Shown here piece by piece: positions 1-11,678 of a stretch of DNA of 64,000 nt (the first letter of the stretch is position 1; every line of letters begins with the position of its first letter). The DNA lies in contig JAHLJZ010000069.1 of NCBI GenBank assembly GCA_025602915.1, positions 1 through 64,000 of the forward strand, in the 5' to 3' direction. The translations under genes were made by a program, and so were the position numbers. This DNA is from Paraphysoderma sedebokerense (lineage: Eukaryota; Blastocladiomycota; Physodermatomycetes; Physodermatales; Physodermataceae). Below the pieces are notes generated by a model, which ran no database searches, was not told the DNA's origin, and saw nothing but the letters and a program-made list of their open reading frames with translations.

Positions 1-3000
1 GAGAACAACAATAATGTCAACTTTGTGTTATACAATGGATGACTAAATGTAAGCTAACCATGCTACGCTTACGCAATGATAGATTGAACTGAAAAGAAAA
101 ATAAGATTCTTCAACAGGTAGTACGGAGATCGGCACTAAAACTCAAATAAAATGAAAGGGTGGGAAGTGAAACATATAGATATATTATGATTTGTAGGGG
201 ATCATCCTTGGCGGAGTCTTTCACTAAACGGGCCAGGATGCGACAACCAACCTCCGGAGAATTATCCGTCGAATTTTTCATATACATATAGGACTCCAAG
301 AGGCTCCAATGCAAGGATCGAACAAGCGTCTTCACTTGATTTATCTGCCGTCACAGATAGGGATATCTTTTAAGTGATGAATAAACGATGTTACTTTGTG
401 AATTATTATGCGAAATCATTCGAATAGATAAGACACGGGGTGCTCCCATTGACTAGGTTATACTTTTGTGGCATTAATACGATGGAAAAAAGAAGAAGTG
501 AGAACGCCATGCACACGAGACGCATAAAAGGAATAAGGGTGCTAAGACCACACGTATTTTGTGAACAAACCATCTATGTATAATCCACCTGAGATGGTTA
601 AAATGCGACAGAAATTTATTATTGGTGTTTTAGTGAGATTTACCAAGTTAAAAACGAGATACCTCCCAGAGCGGAACTGAGTTTCTACTTTATGTTATTA
701 AATATTCTTTAAACCTGTTGCTATTATTAATTAACGTCATTAATTTGCCTGAAGCAAAAATATAAATGACTTCGACCTACGAACAACGTACAATCTGTGT
801 CTGTTATAAATCGCGCAGTTTCGTTTGTTGCTCGATTCATGAATGTTTTCTGCAGAGCGGGTTGTAAATCTACGGTATACATACTCTTTGATGCACGCCC
901 CTGCACCCTTCAGTCTAGAGAAACCTGCAGGTACATGTTCATTGAACCAGGAGTCTTTCACTTGCCATTAGACTGATGTCTATTTTCATTGTTCGCGATG
1001 CTACAATCACAAGCGTTCGCTAGGTGAAAATTTATTGTTGCACTCTGTAATACGAAACTTACCCACCATTTTCATGCATTTCGAGACTCTTACTTGTTGG
1101 TATCCGATATTTACAACAGGAATCTATAGTATTTCTTTATGCTTTTGAAAGATGGAAGGAAGCAACCGCATTATCCATTATATCTTCTTTTTTGACTGAT
1201 TTGATTCACCATTATGTATTGAAGAATACTACATGCTATATCCCAAATGAATACTATTATTTATTGATATCTCGCCCTTTTTAATTTTGTAAAATTCCAG
1301 TACATCCATTTTTCAATATATGAGTACTTCTTCTGTACTAACCGAGCGCGAGAAAGTTGATTGGTTTCATTTACTATAACTAAAAATGTTAATGTCTCAA
1401 ATATATATACCAAGGAGCGAAGGAAGAAATGAATTGATTGTGAAGGATATAAGTTCCGGCTGCGGAGGTATATTTCTCTCCGGGATATCCCTAGAATATC
1501 TCGGGATCCTGGGTGTGTAGCGGGAAAGTTTTTCTTGACCCATTTGTTGAGCTTTGCTACATTGCGGCATGGTTATTGCTATTATCATACATAAACTGTA
1601 GGGGTCATCACAATAACATTTGCTATTCCATCTTAGTCCTTTTATAGAGATTAAATCTGTCATCTATTGTAAACAAGTTCTGTTTTTCTTGGAACCTCTA
1701 ATCTAAGATTCGATGCATTATATGTCGATGTTGCGTTCATAAAATCAACTGCTCAAAGCACCTTTATCGTCGACTAACATATAATATTTGTAGCAGAACC
1801 TAGGAGTGCCTTGTAAAAAAATGTTCGGCGGACATTCTTGTGTTCCTGGTCTAATCTAAATGTACCGATACTTAATATCGCACAGTGGTGCGAGTTATTT
1901 ATTAGCGACAGCTTCACATACCAACTAGAGAACAGCTTTTGCATTCCAGAGCAAGACCTTTCGTGTAATGCAGATGTATTAATCAATGGAAACTTGAAAC
2001 TGATAGCAGTGAATCACGCCGACTTACAGGAGCAGCAAGGAATGGATGCGGATGGCTTCCTTATAAGGTATCTCATTACGGCATCACGTGGTCATGAAAT
2101 GAGAACATATTACTTATTGTTCTAGAGACTAATTCGTAATTGCAAGTTAGAAAGGAATGAAATTGTTCCCGTTCTTGTTACTTCATTTTTTCACTCTTGT
2201 CATGGCTGAGATTGTTTCTGGTGTTTTCTGATCTGATATTTGTAACATGTTTTTAGCATTTCATTAGTTTCGTACGGAATTCGGTTGTATAGGAAGGAAA
2301 GCAAGAAACAGTTTATGATGGAATTATAACTTTAGAATGACTTTTCTATGACTTTGATTCTATATTATGTTTTTATAAATACGGGCAAGTATATCCGAAA
2401 CGAGTAGTACTAATATTCGATATATCGCGTATCGTGGATAAATCCATAAATCCCAAGGGGGCGATCTCCCAAATATTCTTCTTCACGAAAATAATTCCTT
2501 GTAAAAATTGAGAAATCGTCACGCGGAAATGGGAACACCGCCGTGGAGAAACACTGGTAATGCTAGACAATGTCTCGACTCTAGAATCTATCAAAAATAC
2601 GCGAGAGTGTTTCAATCTCGAAATAGATCATCTTGGTACATAAAGATCTCATCGTTAAAGCTTTGCCGAGTATATGTGTAGTAAGAGAATTTACAATGTG
2701 AAGATGCGACAACGGTGAGATGGCCATCATATATCAAAGTGTTCGAGTAGCCTTCCGTAAATTAATATCATTACGGCAACAATAAGAATTAGCAATGTTG
2801 TTCTCTCATGTGGTATTTTATCTTGACTTAGAACAACGTCGAATAAGTTCAGATTACTCGCATGTGAGTGAATTATATAATAAACTGCTCATCGATGTAT
2901 GATAGCAAGACGGTTGATGTTTGATATTAACAATTGCTTTCGTATCAATTCCGATGTTATCGGATAGTCATTATTCGTAGAAAGATATAATGCAAATTCA

Positions 3001-3066
3001 GTTTTAAATCATTTGGTCACAAATGAATTATACTTGTGCCAGGAGGAATAAAAGTGAATGGACATA
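1..3066. other. AT-rich stretch without a convincing gene
   Basis: About 3 kb of AT-rich DNA with only short open frames on both strands. The longest plus-strand frame (1838-2125, 95 codons) and the minus-strand frames at 111-335, 740-961 and 1397-1663 match no family that I recognise and do not splice together in an obvious way. The 111-335 minus frame reads like a short helical exon and could belong to a gene that continues beyond the left edge, but this is only a suspicion. I see no tRNA, long repeat or transposase remnant. Confidence 0.5.
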
Positions 3067-4592
3067 TTAATTATAGTTACTCGCTTCTCGTATAATCTGG
3101 ATATATACTTCGTCCCTTCGGGCCTGCTGTAATCCACATAAAGTGCATATTGAAGTCAATTTGTTCGATAATTAATGTCGATTACGATTGCATCATTGGG
3201 ATAACAGGAGCAGAACTCGAATAACAAGAGCAGGACTGTCATTCTCTTCATATATTTTTTATTTGATCAATATTTCGGATAAAATCTTGTATCCTTACAT
3301 CGATAATGTCGTGTATGTTAGATCTGTCACATGCTGCCGGCGATATATCTCGGAAATCTGTTGCGGATCGCCTTTTTGATGATTGAATTTGGGATGTGTC
3401 CTGCTTATAGATAAGGTAAAAAAACAGATGATGGCAGTTAGAATTCAGGAGGACAAACAGTGCGATGCCATAGAATGACGTAATGTGACATTATGAAGAT
3501 TACCTTCTCTGTCTTTGGCAGGGAACCGCCTAACTTTATATTGTTCAATCTATCCTTCTCAATTTGAATCATTTGCATTTTGATCAACTCGTCTTCAGCC
3601 AATAGATTTTGTCGCTTTAACTCCGATAGCTCTTGATGGACTTGGCCCAACTCTTTTTTCAATTTATCTTCTTCCCACCTGTATGAATTAACCTGAACAC
3701 CCATATCCGTCATTTTCCTGTCTGCAATTTTCTTCCATCTAGTTTCCCAATGCATTTGCAGAGATTTCTTTTGCTCTGTCAGCGAAGTGATCATGGTGGT
3801 TAGCTCTTCTGTCTTTCTCTTGTATTGTTGAATGATCAATTGGCACTCTTTAAGTTTAGCATCTCGAATACTAAGGCTATCGGTAAGTTCAGAATGTTTG
3901 GCTCGGTGATCTCGAATAATCTTTTGAAAATGACATTGAGAAGATGACAACTCGTCTCGCAACTTCAGGCGCTCAGTTTCGATTAAAGCGCATTTTCGTT
4001 TCTCTAGGGATAAGTCGTTTTCTAGTGTTTCGAGCCGGCCTGAAAGATCTGACACTTTAAGCTGAAGAAGCTCATTCCTCTTGCGAAAGTCAGAGAGTAG
4101 TTTTCCATCAGACTGGTGTGACATTTGGGAATTTTGATATAGTTTCTCTGCTTCCTCTAATTCATGTTGGAGATTATCTACTTTTTGTTGTACTTCGATC
4201 AACTTTTCGCCCAATGTCCTATTTGAATGTTCCAAATGTTGAGATCTAGTTTGCAACATATTGTTTTCGAGGAACAATTTCATAGATTTTGACTGAGTTT
4301 TCGCGAGCTCGGATTCCAAAGCTTCCGCTTTCAGAGCGGCCGTTTGCTTTGCTTTTTGGAGTACATCAATTTCCTGTGTGATCTTGTCGCCAGATGATAG
4401 TATGGAGGAATCCAACAGGTTGGAAATGTTCTCTAGTTCACTCTGAGCGTTGATAAACAAAGATTTCCATTGACTGGATTCGTCACGAACCGAAGCAATT
4501 TGTTGGGACTTGAGGGATAGATCCCTCTTGAGACGAGCGTTTTCATTGCGCAAGGATTCTAGTTGAATGTATGAATCCGAGTGTATAGTCAT
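3067..4592 (-). CDS. Coiled-coil protein of unknown function
   Basis: The main exon 3504-4592 encodes about 363 residues that are almost entirely heptad-rich, Glu/Lys/Gln/Leu-rich coiled coil, with no catalytic motif, membrane segment or signal peptide. The uninterrupted frame would end in a hydrophobic tail (to 3438), but a donor AAG|GTAATC at 3503 fits splicing to exon 3299-3400 (acceptor at 3401-3402) and then exon 3067-3126. This gives 416 residues and a Ser/Arg-rich then acidic tail in place of the hydrophobic one. The splice joins are inferred from signals and frame continuity only. The start at 4592 is the first ATG, 281 bp from the divergently transcribed UXS1 gene, so the two probably share a promoter. 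The family is unknown; a scaffold or tether role is likely from composition, but I cannot name one. Confidence 0.75.
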
Positions 4593-4872
4593 TCTTTGAG
4601 ATTATCAGAGGGAGCATGTGCGGGCGGGGTATATAGTGGTGGCATCTGTTGTGCTCAATATTCCTCCTTGCACACTCTCCATTCTCACGGTGAGTCCACA
4701 GCGCATTTTCACACGCGGTCGAAGGAATGCCCGGCAGCAGATGGCAAGCTGGCAACCCAACCGGCAACCCAGCCGGCAGCTCATATGGCAAGGTCCCATT
4801 CCGCAACTCACTCGAAAACCACACTCACCTCATTCCCTTCCTCATCGTTATCATTGATTCTGCACTCGCACA
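4593..4872. promoter_or_regulatory. Shared divergent promoter with short GC-rich repeats
   Basis: A 280-bp interval separates the start codons of the coiled-coil gene (-) and UXS1 (+). It holds a TATATA element near 4630-4636 and a short imperfect direct repeat around 4751-4780 built on the core CCGGCAACCC. No open frame across it looks real; the frames there are low-complexity His/Ser/Pro translations. The regulatory role is inferred from position. Confidence 0.5.
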
Positions 4873-6618
4873 GTGTATCATGTCATGAGCCATTCACATC
4901 TACCTCTGCATCGACACTCCTCTCTGCTACGCCATCCTTCCCTCCGCCACAATCTATCCACTCTCTGCCGCTACCGAATGATTTCCCTGTGCGCCATCTG
5001 TCTGTTCTTCACCGCCATATTATTTCAGATCGATTCTCACCGCTATCTCTTGGATGCGTCCCCGCTCTCTCCTCCCTCTGCCAATCTGCAATCTCAGAAC
5101 GACCCTTCTGAACAGCAATTACTTGTCAAGTCACCAGATTCCCATGTATTGCTGAGTCCTGCACCCCAACTCGATGATGAAGACAACCAACTCTCTAATC
5201 AAGAGTCAGAAACCTCATTCGTCAATGTAGTGGGCGATGGAGGCGTCCATTCATATTTCCCTCTCAAAACATTGCAGTCTATTTATCTGAGCTCCAAGCA
5301 ATACTTCGATCCGGATAATTCTACTATCGTATATCCCGTAAATAAGCAATACCCTCCCGTTCGGCAACTCAAATTATCCCAAAAAAAAAGAATCCTGGTC
5401 ACCGGAGGTGCTGGATTCGTTGGAAGTCATTTGGTTGATAGATTGATGCTGATGGGGCATGAAGTCATTGTATTGGACAATTTCTTCACCGGAAGAAAAC
5501 AGAATGTAGAGCATTGGCTTGGACATCCGAATTTTGAGTTAGTTAGACACGACGTTGTGGGTCTGTGATTTATTTTCTATTGTCATCTGTTCGCATAAAA
5601 CCGGGGAAACTGATGTTGACGCGTTGGCCTTCTTCATCCTGATAATAGATCCTTTCCTCATTGAAGTCGACCAAATTTATCATCTAGCGTGTCCGGCATC
5701 GCCACCGCATTATCAATACAATCCAGTCAAAACTGTAAAAACAAGTGTCATGGGAACTTTGAATATGTTGGGTCTGGCTAGACGAATAAAAGCTCGATTG
5801 CTATTTACATCGACCTCCGGTAAGTGTTCACTTTTCTGTTCATATTCATCATTCGATACTGTCAACCTGGTGACTGAAATCATTATCAGAGGTTTATGGG
5901 GACCCCGAGGAGCATCCACAAAGCGAGATGTATTGGGGTCATGTAAATCCAATGTACGTTAATTCTTCTTTTCTAATCAATCGCCCTACATCATCTGACG
6001 TTGACCCTCTTCTCATCATCTAGTGGTAATAAACCTCTTACTAAAAACCGATTGTCCGCTTAAAAATTTCTTATCAAGTTTTGCCTTGATTTAGGTCCAC
6101 GGGCTTGCTATGATGAAGGCAAACGAGTTGCGGAAACACTCATATACGCTTATCACCGGCAAGAATCAGTAGACGTGCGAGTCGCTCGTATTTTTAACAC
6201 CTTTGGACCTCGAATGAACGAAAACGATGGTCGAGTGGTTTCAAACTTCATTATTCAATCGCTTAAAAATAAAAACATCACTATCTATGGTTCTGGTGAC
6301 CAAACTAGATCATTTCAATACGTTCATGATCTAGTTGACGGGCTCATTTTATTGATGGAAAGCAATTACACATTGCCCGTCAACATCGGTAACCCGGACG
6401 AGTATACAATAAAACAGTTCGCAGAGTTGATCAAAGAAGAAGTTGGAAGTCGCGCCAAGATCGTTCATTTAAATGCCACGATGGATGACCCGCAGAAGAG
6501 AAAACCTGATATAACCCGGGCTAAAACCGTTATCGGATGGACGCCAAGGTTTAGTGTGAAACAAGGAATACAAGAAACTGTGCAGTATTTTAAGAAACAT
6601 ATGAACAATCTGGATTAA
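4873..6618 (+). CDS. UXS1: UDP-glucuronate decarboxylase (UDP-xylose synthase)
   Basis: Converts UDP-glucuronate to UDP-xylose in the Golgi or ER lumen for cell-wall and glycan synthesis. Exons are 4873-5560, 5649-5819, 5890-5953, 6024-6025 and 6095-6618 (482 aa). A type II membrane anchor lies at about residues 36-53 ([11 protein letters not shown]), followed by a stem and an SDR domain with the NAD-binding motif TGGAGFVGS, the TSTSEVYG strand, the catalytic YDEGK and the family motif [11 protein letters not shown]. The start could instead be Met36, which would shorten the cytosolic tail. The fourth exon is only two nucleotides: removing 5954-6023 and 6026-6094 restores the invariant [13 protein letters not shown] junction, which no simple single intron does. 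The gene is divergent from the coiled-coil gene, and a methionine sulfoxide reductase follows on the same strand. Function is secure; the two-base exon is inferred. Confidence 0.95.
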
Positions 6619-6804
6619 AATATGGATGTTGTATAATTGGGATGAGTTATTTCATTTACAGTTATTTTTATCATTGTAAATAAAAAGTGACTGGCACAGA
6701 CAAACCAGAATCGCGAAGACTTGGCGATGAAAAAATGTTTTTGTAATCATCAAAGGTATCGAAGATTCGGATTACTCCGACGAACCCCATCAGACTACTA
6801 AACG

Positions 6805-7871
6805 ATGAAGCCTCTGCCGCAGAGCGACATCCAACTCCAGTCTAAGTCCGCTTTTTACGCATTACTTTCTGAGCAGGCGAGAGCACTTATTGAGGATCAA
6901 TCAAACTGGGTATTACCCTGTTCGAGTGACTAAATTGCGTGCATGGGTTCTCGCTGACGTTTGTTCATGACTATCATGCGGTTGCTCTTCTTTTTCTGCT
7001 CCTTTATTGCAGGTTACAAACACATCCCAGATATCTTCTTTGATATATCATGAATTGAGAAATTTCACCGGTAAACCAATAAATTGGTGTGGATTTTACC
7101 TGGCTGACTGGTCGCAGAAAGTGTCGGATTCCTCTCAGACGAAATTGATTTTGGGGCCATTTCAAGGAAAGGTTAGTAGATGTTTATGCCTGTTAAGAGA
7201 AAGCATAGTATCTTCCGGTTGTTTGCTTTAGCACTTAAGGGAATGACTAAGTACTTAGTATTGAATTTTTGGGTTTAATGCCGCTCGCAATGGCTTTGAA
7301 TAGTTATAGATGATCTGACATTATACGGCTTTCCTATTTATTCATTAATAATTTCTAGATTGCTTGTACTATGATACCTTTGGGAAAAGGTGTTTGCGGA
7401 ACTGCCGCTTTGAGTAGAACAACATTGGTAAGGCCAAATTCTGGATTTATGCGCTCAAATTGTAAATTGACACTTATTGAACCCTAACTCTTGTCAACTA
7501 TATCTTCTCTATCAAAATCTCGATTGGATAACGGACTTCAAGGTCATCCCTGATGTGCATCAGTTTCCGGGCCATATCGCCTGCGACTCCGCTTCCAATT
7601 CCGAGATTGTAGTTCCTATGGTGTCAAAAAAAACGGTAAGACAATGACTTTCTGGTTTTTCTTTCCAATTTTGTTCCATTTTGTCTTTTTGTTTATTTCA
7701 TGACTATCGAATATCTGTATCATCGCTAATCACCATTCTTTTCGTTAGGGGTCCTTAATTGGAGTATTGGATATTGATTGTGAGTCATTGTCTGCTTTTG
7801 ATGATGAGGATAGGCTAGGATTGGAGAAGATCGTAGAAGTGGTGGTGGAGGGATGTGAGTGGCCCCTTTGA
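6805..7871 (+). CDS. Free methionine-R-sulfoxide reductase (GAF domain)
   Basis: Reduces free methionine-(R)-sulfoxide in the cytosol (fRMsr family; yeast YKL069W is the known relative). Five exons, 6805-6909, 7013-7171, 7359-7427, 7543-7635 and 7749-7871, give 182 residues, the usual size. The protein is one GAF domain. The signature INWCGFYL strand is followed by GPFQGKIACTMIPLGKGVCG and then HIACDSASNSEIVVP, which supply the three conserved cysteines used in catalysis and resolving. All four introns have GT-AG ends and preserve frame. The gene starts only 187 bp after the UXS1 stop, so its promoter is short. Nothing looks broken. Confidence 0.92.
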
Positions 7872-8184
7872 TACAGTGATGTCGAATGGGTTAGGCGTTG
7901 TTATCTAAATGAGGTGGGATATACGGTCGAAGAAATTTTGACGAACAATAATCCTTACAACGTGAGCAGGCAAGCAGGTACAACAAATTATTAGTGCTGA
8001 TAAAAGTTAAAGTACAAATACGCAAGCACTAGGCCAGAGATAATGTTATTATGCTTTCACTTGTTATCATTAATATACATCAGCTATTTTCATTGCAACT
8101 TTCGATTCGTCGTTCCGCAAATAAGCAAAGTAACAAAATTCATGTCGAAGCAATTACGCCCGAGTACAAAATTCTAGTTAAACC
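7872..8184. other. Intergenic, convergent 3' ends
   Basis: A 313-bp AT-rich gap between the 3' ends of the methionine sulfoxide reductase gene (+) and the WASP gene (-). It presumably holds both 3' UTRs and polyadenylation signals. I see no other structure in it. Confidence 0.6.
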
Positions 8185-9699
8185 TTAATCTTCCCAATCA
8201 TCGTCATCTTCATCGCTATCGTCGTCTCCGACAGCAACTCTCATTTCATTCATTCTAGCCTTCAAAACGTCAGCCATCGTTAATCCAGCACCACTTGCTC
8301 CTTCTTGTGAGGGTGATTTCTTAACTGGCGTAGGTTCATCAGCAACCTTTTTAAGCACTGCATCCTTCTTAACTGATCGAATCTGTGCTAACAGGTTTGA
8401 TCGACCATCAGCAACAGGGGGGAGAGATGACTTGGGGGCGGAGGGGGCGGATTTCGGAGATGCAGCTGTTGTGGGAGACGGAATGGCAGGAGGAGGCGGA
8501 GGAGGGGGAGGAGCGCCGCCTGATGACGCAATTGGTGTGGATGGGACGGACAGAGGAGAACGGGACGGCAAACTCGGCTTGGATTCTACTTCAGATGAAC
8601 GATGAGGAACTGGCGGAGCAGCAACTGAAGTTGGTCTAGAAGATGGTACGGGTGGGGGGACGCTTCTTCTACTCGGAGGAGGCGGGGGAGCTTGACGATT
8701 CACTGGCGGAGCATTCGATGAACTGACAACGCTTTGTCTAGCTGGAGGCGGGGGAGGTAATCGTTGGACCGGTTTAGTGGGGTCAAAATTCTCATCATCA
8801 CCTCCTATCTCATCAATAATTTTTTTGACTTTCTTCGCAAATTTCGGATCTTGCAATTGTTCCTGAGTTGAGATACTGTTAGCATTAAAATTCGAAATAC
8901 CGCCACGCAACTAAGACGTACGTCAGTAAACCCAGCATCCCTAAAGGTGGCCCTCCACTTCTCTGGAATGTTTTGCAGATTAAAGCCATTCGACGGATCA
9001 TAACCCACATGACTGATATGTTTGAAGTCCTTTGGGGCACCAATCATCGCTTTATCTATTCCTTTTTTCTTTTTCTCTTTCTTCTTGCCAAACCCAAACA
9101 TACTCATCACGCCAGATGCGTCATAGCTACTGCTACCGTTTGATCCTTGTAATGAAACTGAGTTGCGGGGTGAAGTAGGTTTGAAAGCGTTCGACAAATT
9201 CGTGAGGGAACCTTTCGGGGTTCCACCACTTCGAAGGCTATTTTTGACAAGGTTGTAGAAGGAAATAGGGTCTGACTGGTTCGCAAAACAAAAGGCTGCA
9301 ACATAATTCTTAAAGAAGTATATCATAGTTAATACAAATATGCGTTTAAGCAATGGTCGCATAAAATACTCACATCGGTGGCGAAAGTGTGGAAGGCATT
9401 GCCATCTTGTGAATATTCGAATCCTTGATATAACTCTTGTTCCCAAACAGCGTTATCACCCTATTTAACAAAATTATGTGAGCATGAGTTGTCCTAAGTC
9501 AACAAGAGAGCTTCCTCCGCAGACAGAACAAAATGCCTAAACTGACCGCAAAGTCAATTATTTTGAAAAATAAAGCATTATTCTTGGACGGGTCTTTGAC
9601 GAAAGCTAAATTCCCAACAATATTAGCATATGCCCATCTCGACCTATTTGGATGGGCTATGTACAATTTAACAACAGTGGATTTGAGATCGTTGAGAGT
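8185..9699 (-). CDS. WASP/Las17 actin nucleation-promoting factor (5' exon missing)
   Basis: Activates the Arp2/3 complex at endocytic sites. Four exons are clear: 9547-9699, 9374-9460, 8922-9308 and 8185-8862, giving 434 residues. In order they encode a WH1/EVH1 domain (VKLYIAHP, RSRWAYANIVG, WEQELYQGFEY, FHTFATD), a Lys-rich stretch, a CRIB motif (IGAPKDFKHISHVGYD), a helix, a long poly-Pro region, a WH2-like helix (RSNLLAQIRSVKK), a central/connector helix and an acidic C-terminus ending DDDWED. The 59-nt intron 8863-8921 has a textbook GCTAAC branch point and yields FTDEQLQDP, as in WASP. The first exon, expected to encode about 20 residues with the start codon, lies upstream of 9699 but I could not place it. 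The presence of a CRIB motif resembles animal and early-fungal WASPs, whereas yeast Las17 lacks it. Confidence 0.93.
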
Positions 9700-10678
9700 C
9701 TAAGGCAAAAGGGAAACAAACAGGAATTAGCTGAACGGCGGAGTCATGGGGGAGGGAGAGGAGAAGGGGATAGATACATCGCACCCAGAGAGGGCAGAAG
9801 TGATTGAGGGCATCGGGAAGATGGAAACAGCAATATAGGATGTGCTTTGAATTGAGGTGTGGATGAGGTGGAATTCCGCTTCCGGGCACGAGGATGAGTT
9901 TAATTTCTCCAAATTCCCTCTTTCGGTCGCATCCGCGCAAACCCACTACTTCTAGTAACTACCGCTAAAAGCTCAGACTCTGGATGTATACCTTTGACTT
10001 TACACACACACTACGTCCGTTATAACAATAAAAAAGCTAAAAATGGCTCACTGCCATTGAAGCAATGCTTCAGTCCTTCTTCACGCCATTTTTGGGTCAG
10101 GGGCGCTTCGATTTACTCTTTCTGGCAATTTCCCTCATTCTAGCAGTCCTTCCAAAGCCATATCTCAATTGAGCAAAAGGTATGCGTGGAAAGCATTTTG
10201 GTGGCAATAAGTTATCTCAGAATGGACACATGGATCTTATGAGAAGTGAATCTGAATACATGAATACCAGAGGAAAGCTTTCGGAACGTTTAAGTAGACC
10301 AGCTTTTTCGAATCCCACTGCTAAATCTCCTTTGATGTGTGACTAATGCTTAAAGTAATGCAGAACTGCAGTATTGGTAACATTCGGAGAAGACGTACTA
10401 AAAAGGAGAGGCTGCCACTCGCGCAGATTGATATACTGAAGTATACGAAGTTACAACCGCAACCAAATAAATCGCACTAGATCTGGGCAATCCCAAAGTA
10501 AACTCAGCAATATCTTGACTTCGCAGTGAAAAGTAGATGCAAACTATGCAAAGACGGGTCATACTTGATATTTCCTGTGAATTATCATTAAAATAATCAA
10601 TGTCCCTTTTTAAGAATTACCTTGCACATCGCGACATGGGCCGGGAGCTGCAATACCAAGTTTATTTTATTTTCAATA
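9700..10678. other. Upstream region of WASP, contains its unresolved first exon
   Basis: About 980 bp between the first recognised WASP exon and the HYPK stop codon. The sequence just right of 9699 is an intron with a pyrimidine-rich tract and acceptor. The initiating WASP exon must be in here, or very short, but no ATG followed by a phase-0 donor stands out. The short open frames at 9668-9946 and 9727-9912 are intron read-through with no family signal. Confidence 0.5.
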
Positions 10679-11529
10679 TTAGGCATTAACTAACTTCTTG
10701 AGAGCAACAACGACATCATTTTCGTTTTCTTTCAGCACCCGCTCTGCTTGACTTTTCGAAACAAGAAGCTCAGACATCTGAAGCAGCAGAAAGGAAAAAT
10801 AAAACATGACATTCGTCGAACAGAATATATTAGAAAAATGTCGGCAGAATATAGCAGTTGCGATAATGGCAAATAAAAATCCGTACTACTAACTCCACAT
10901 CTTCCTTGTTGACTTTAACTTTAAGCAGCTCTTGATCCCTGAAAGACATAAAAATTTAGGGGCGGATCAGTTGAATCATGCGGAAAGGCTGCAGAATAGA
11001 GTTAAAACGTTGAATAGATGCTGCAAGCTGACCTTTTTAGTTTTTCTGATCTTTGTTGCCTTTGGTCGTCCGATATTGTTGTTATGGCCTAGATGAGGGC
11101 GGAGCCAAGGATAAAATCAAAGAGGAAAGAGTCAGCATAAGATAATACGAGAATCACATGAATATTATAGTTTATTTAATAACTAATTTTGCCAATCAAT
11201 TATTTTTATTGAAAGATAAAAGAAAGTAGAGGTAACATTTCAACTAATGAACCAACCTTGTTCAGCTTGTTTTCATCACCTTTCATCTCATATGCCTCTT
11301 CCCTCAGGTTCATCGATTTATCCATACTCTTAGTCTCTTTAGTCTTTTCTTCAGCAGATTCATCCTCATTGTCATCTCCGTTATCCTCGGCTGCTTTGTT
11401 CTGATTTTTGGGGTCTTTCTCCGTGAGTGGCTGCTGTTGTGATGCAACTTCCGGATTCTGTGTAGATTTCTGCGAATCTGTGGCCGCTGACGCAGTCGAA
11501 GAAGAGGTGGGTTTTGATTTCTTAGGCAT
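10679..11529 (-). CDS. HYPK-type UBA protein (NatA regulator)
   Basis: Homologue of huntingtin-interacting protein K, which binds and tunes the NatA N-terminal acetyltransferase at the ribosome. Exons 11257-11529, 11033-11088, 10890-10938 and 10679-10777 encode 158 residues. The N-terminal half is Ser/Gln/Glu/Lys-rich and disordered. It is followed by a basic helix containing SDDQRQQRSEKLK and a C-terminal UBA-like NAC-alpha domain (VNKEDVELMSELLVSKSQAE, then ending VVVALKKLVNA). Three small GT-AG introns keep the frame. The gene is head to head with Rab GDI, with 149 bp between start codons. The assignment rests on the helix-UBA pattern, which is distinctive, although paralogous NAC-alpha UBA proteins look similar. 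Confidence 0.85.
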
Positions 11530-11678
11530 TCTGGAGAAAATGTAACTGCAAAAATAGTAATTTTGTTGTTATCACAGAAAGAGGAACGCCAGAAGTAAAT
11601 TTGTTGACTTGGCTCGACCCTCGTCCATCTTTCACTCCTCCACCCTTACTTCTTTTGATTAATATTTGCTAAGAAACC
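11530..11678. promoter_or_regulatory. Divergent promoter HYPK / Rab GDI
   Basis: Only 149 bp separate the two divergent start codons, so both promoters must lie here or overlap the 5' UTRs. A C/T-rich block occupies roughly 11617-11655. No TATA box is obvious. The role is inferred from position. Confidence 0.5.

Noticed and set aside
1838-2125. 95-codon plus-strand frame as a gene
   Set aside because: No recognisable motif, no splice partners and no flanking gene features; kept only as a note in the intergenic entry.
4581-5111. 176-codon frame overlapping the UXS1 start
   Set aside because: It is a Ser/His/Pro-rich shadow of the UXS1 5' region in another frame.
8911-8921. An 11-nt intron (GTACGTCTTAG) in WASP that would also restore frame
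   Set aside because: Too short for spliceosomal removal. The 59-nt intron 8863-8921 uses the same donor, has a GCTAAC branch point and gives the WASP-like FTDEQLQDP.
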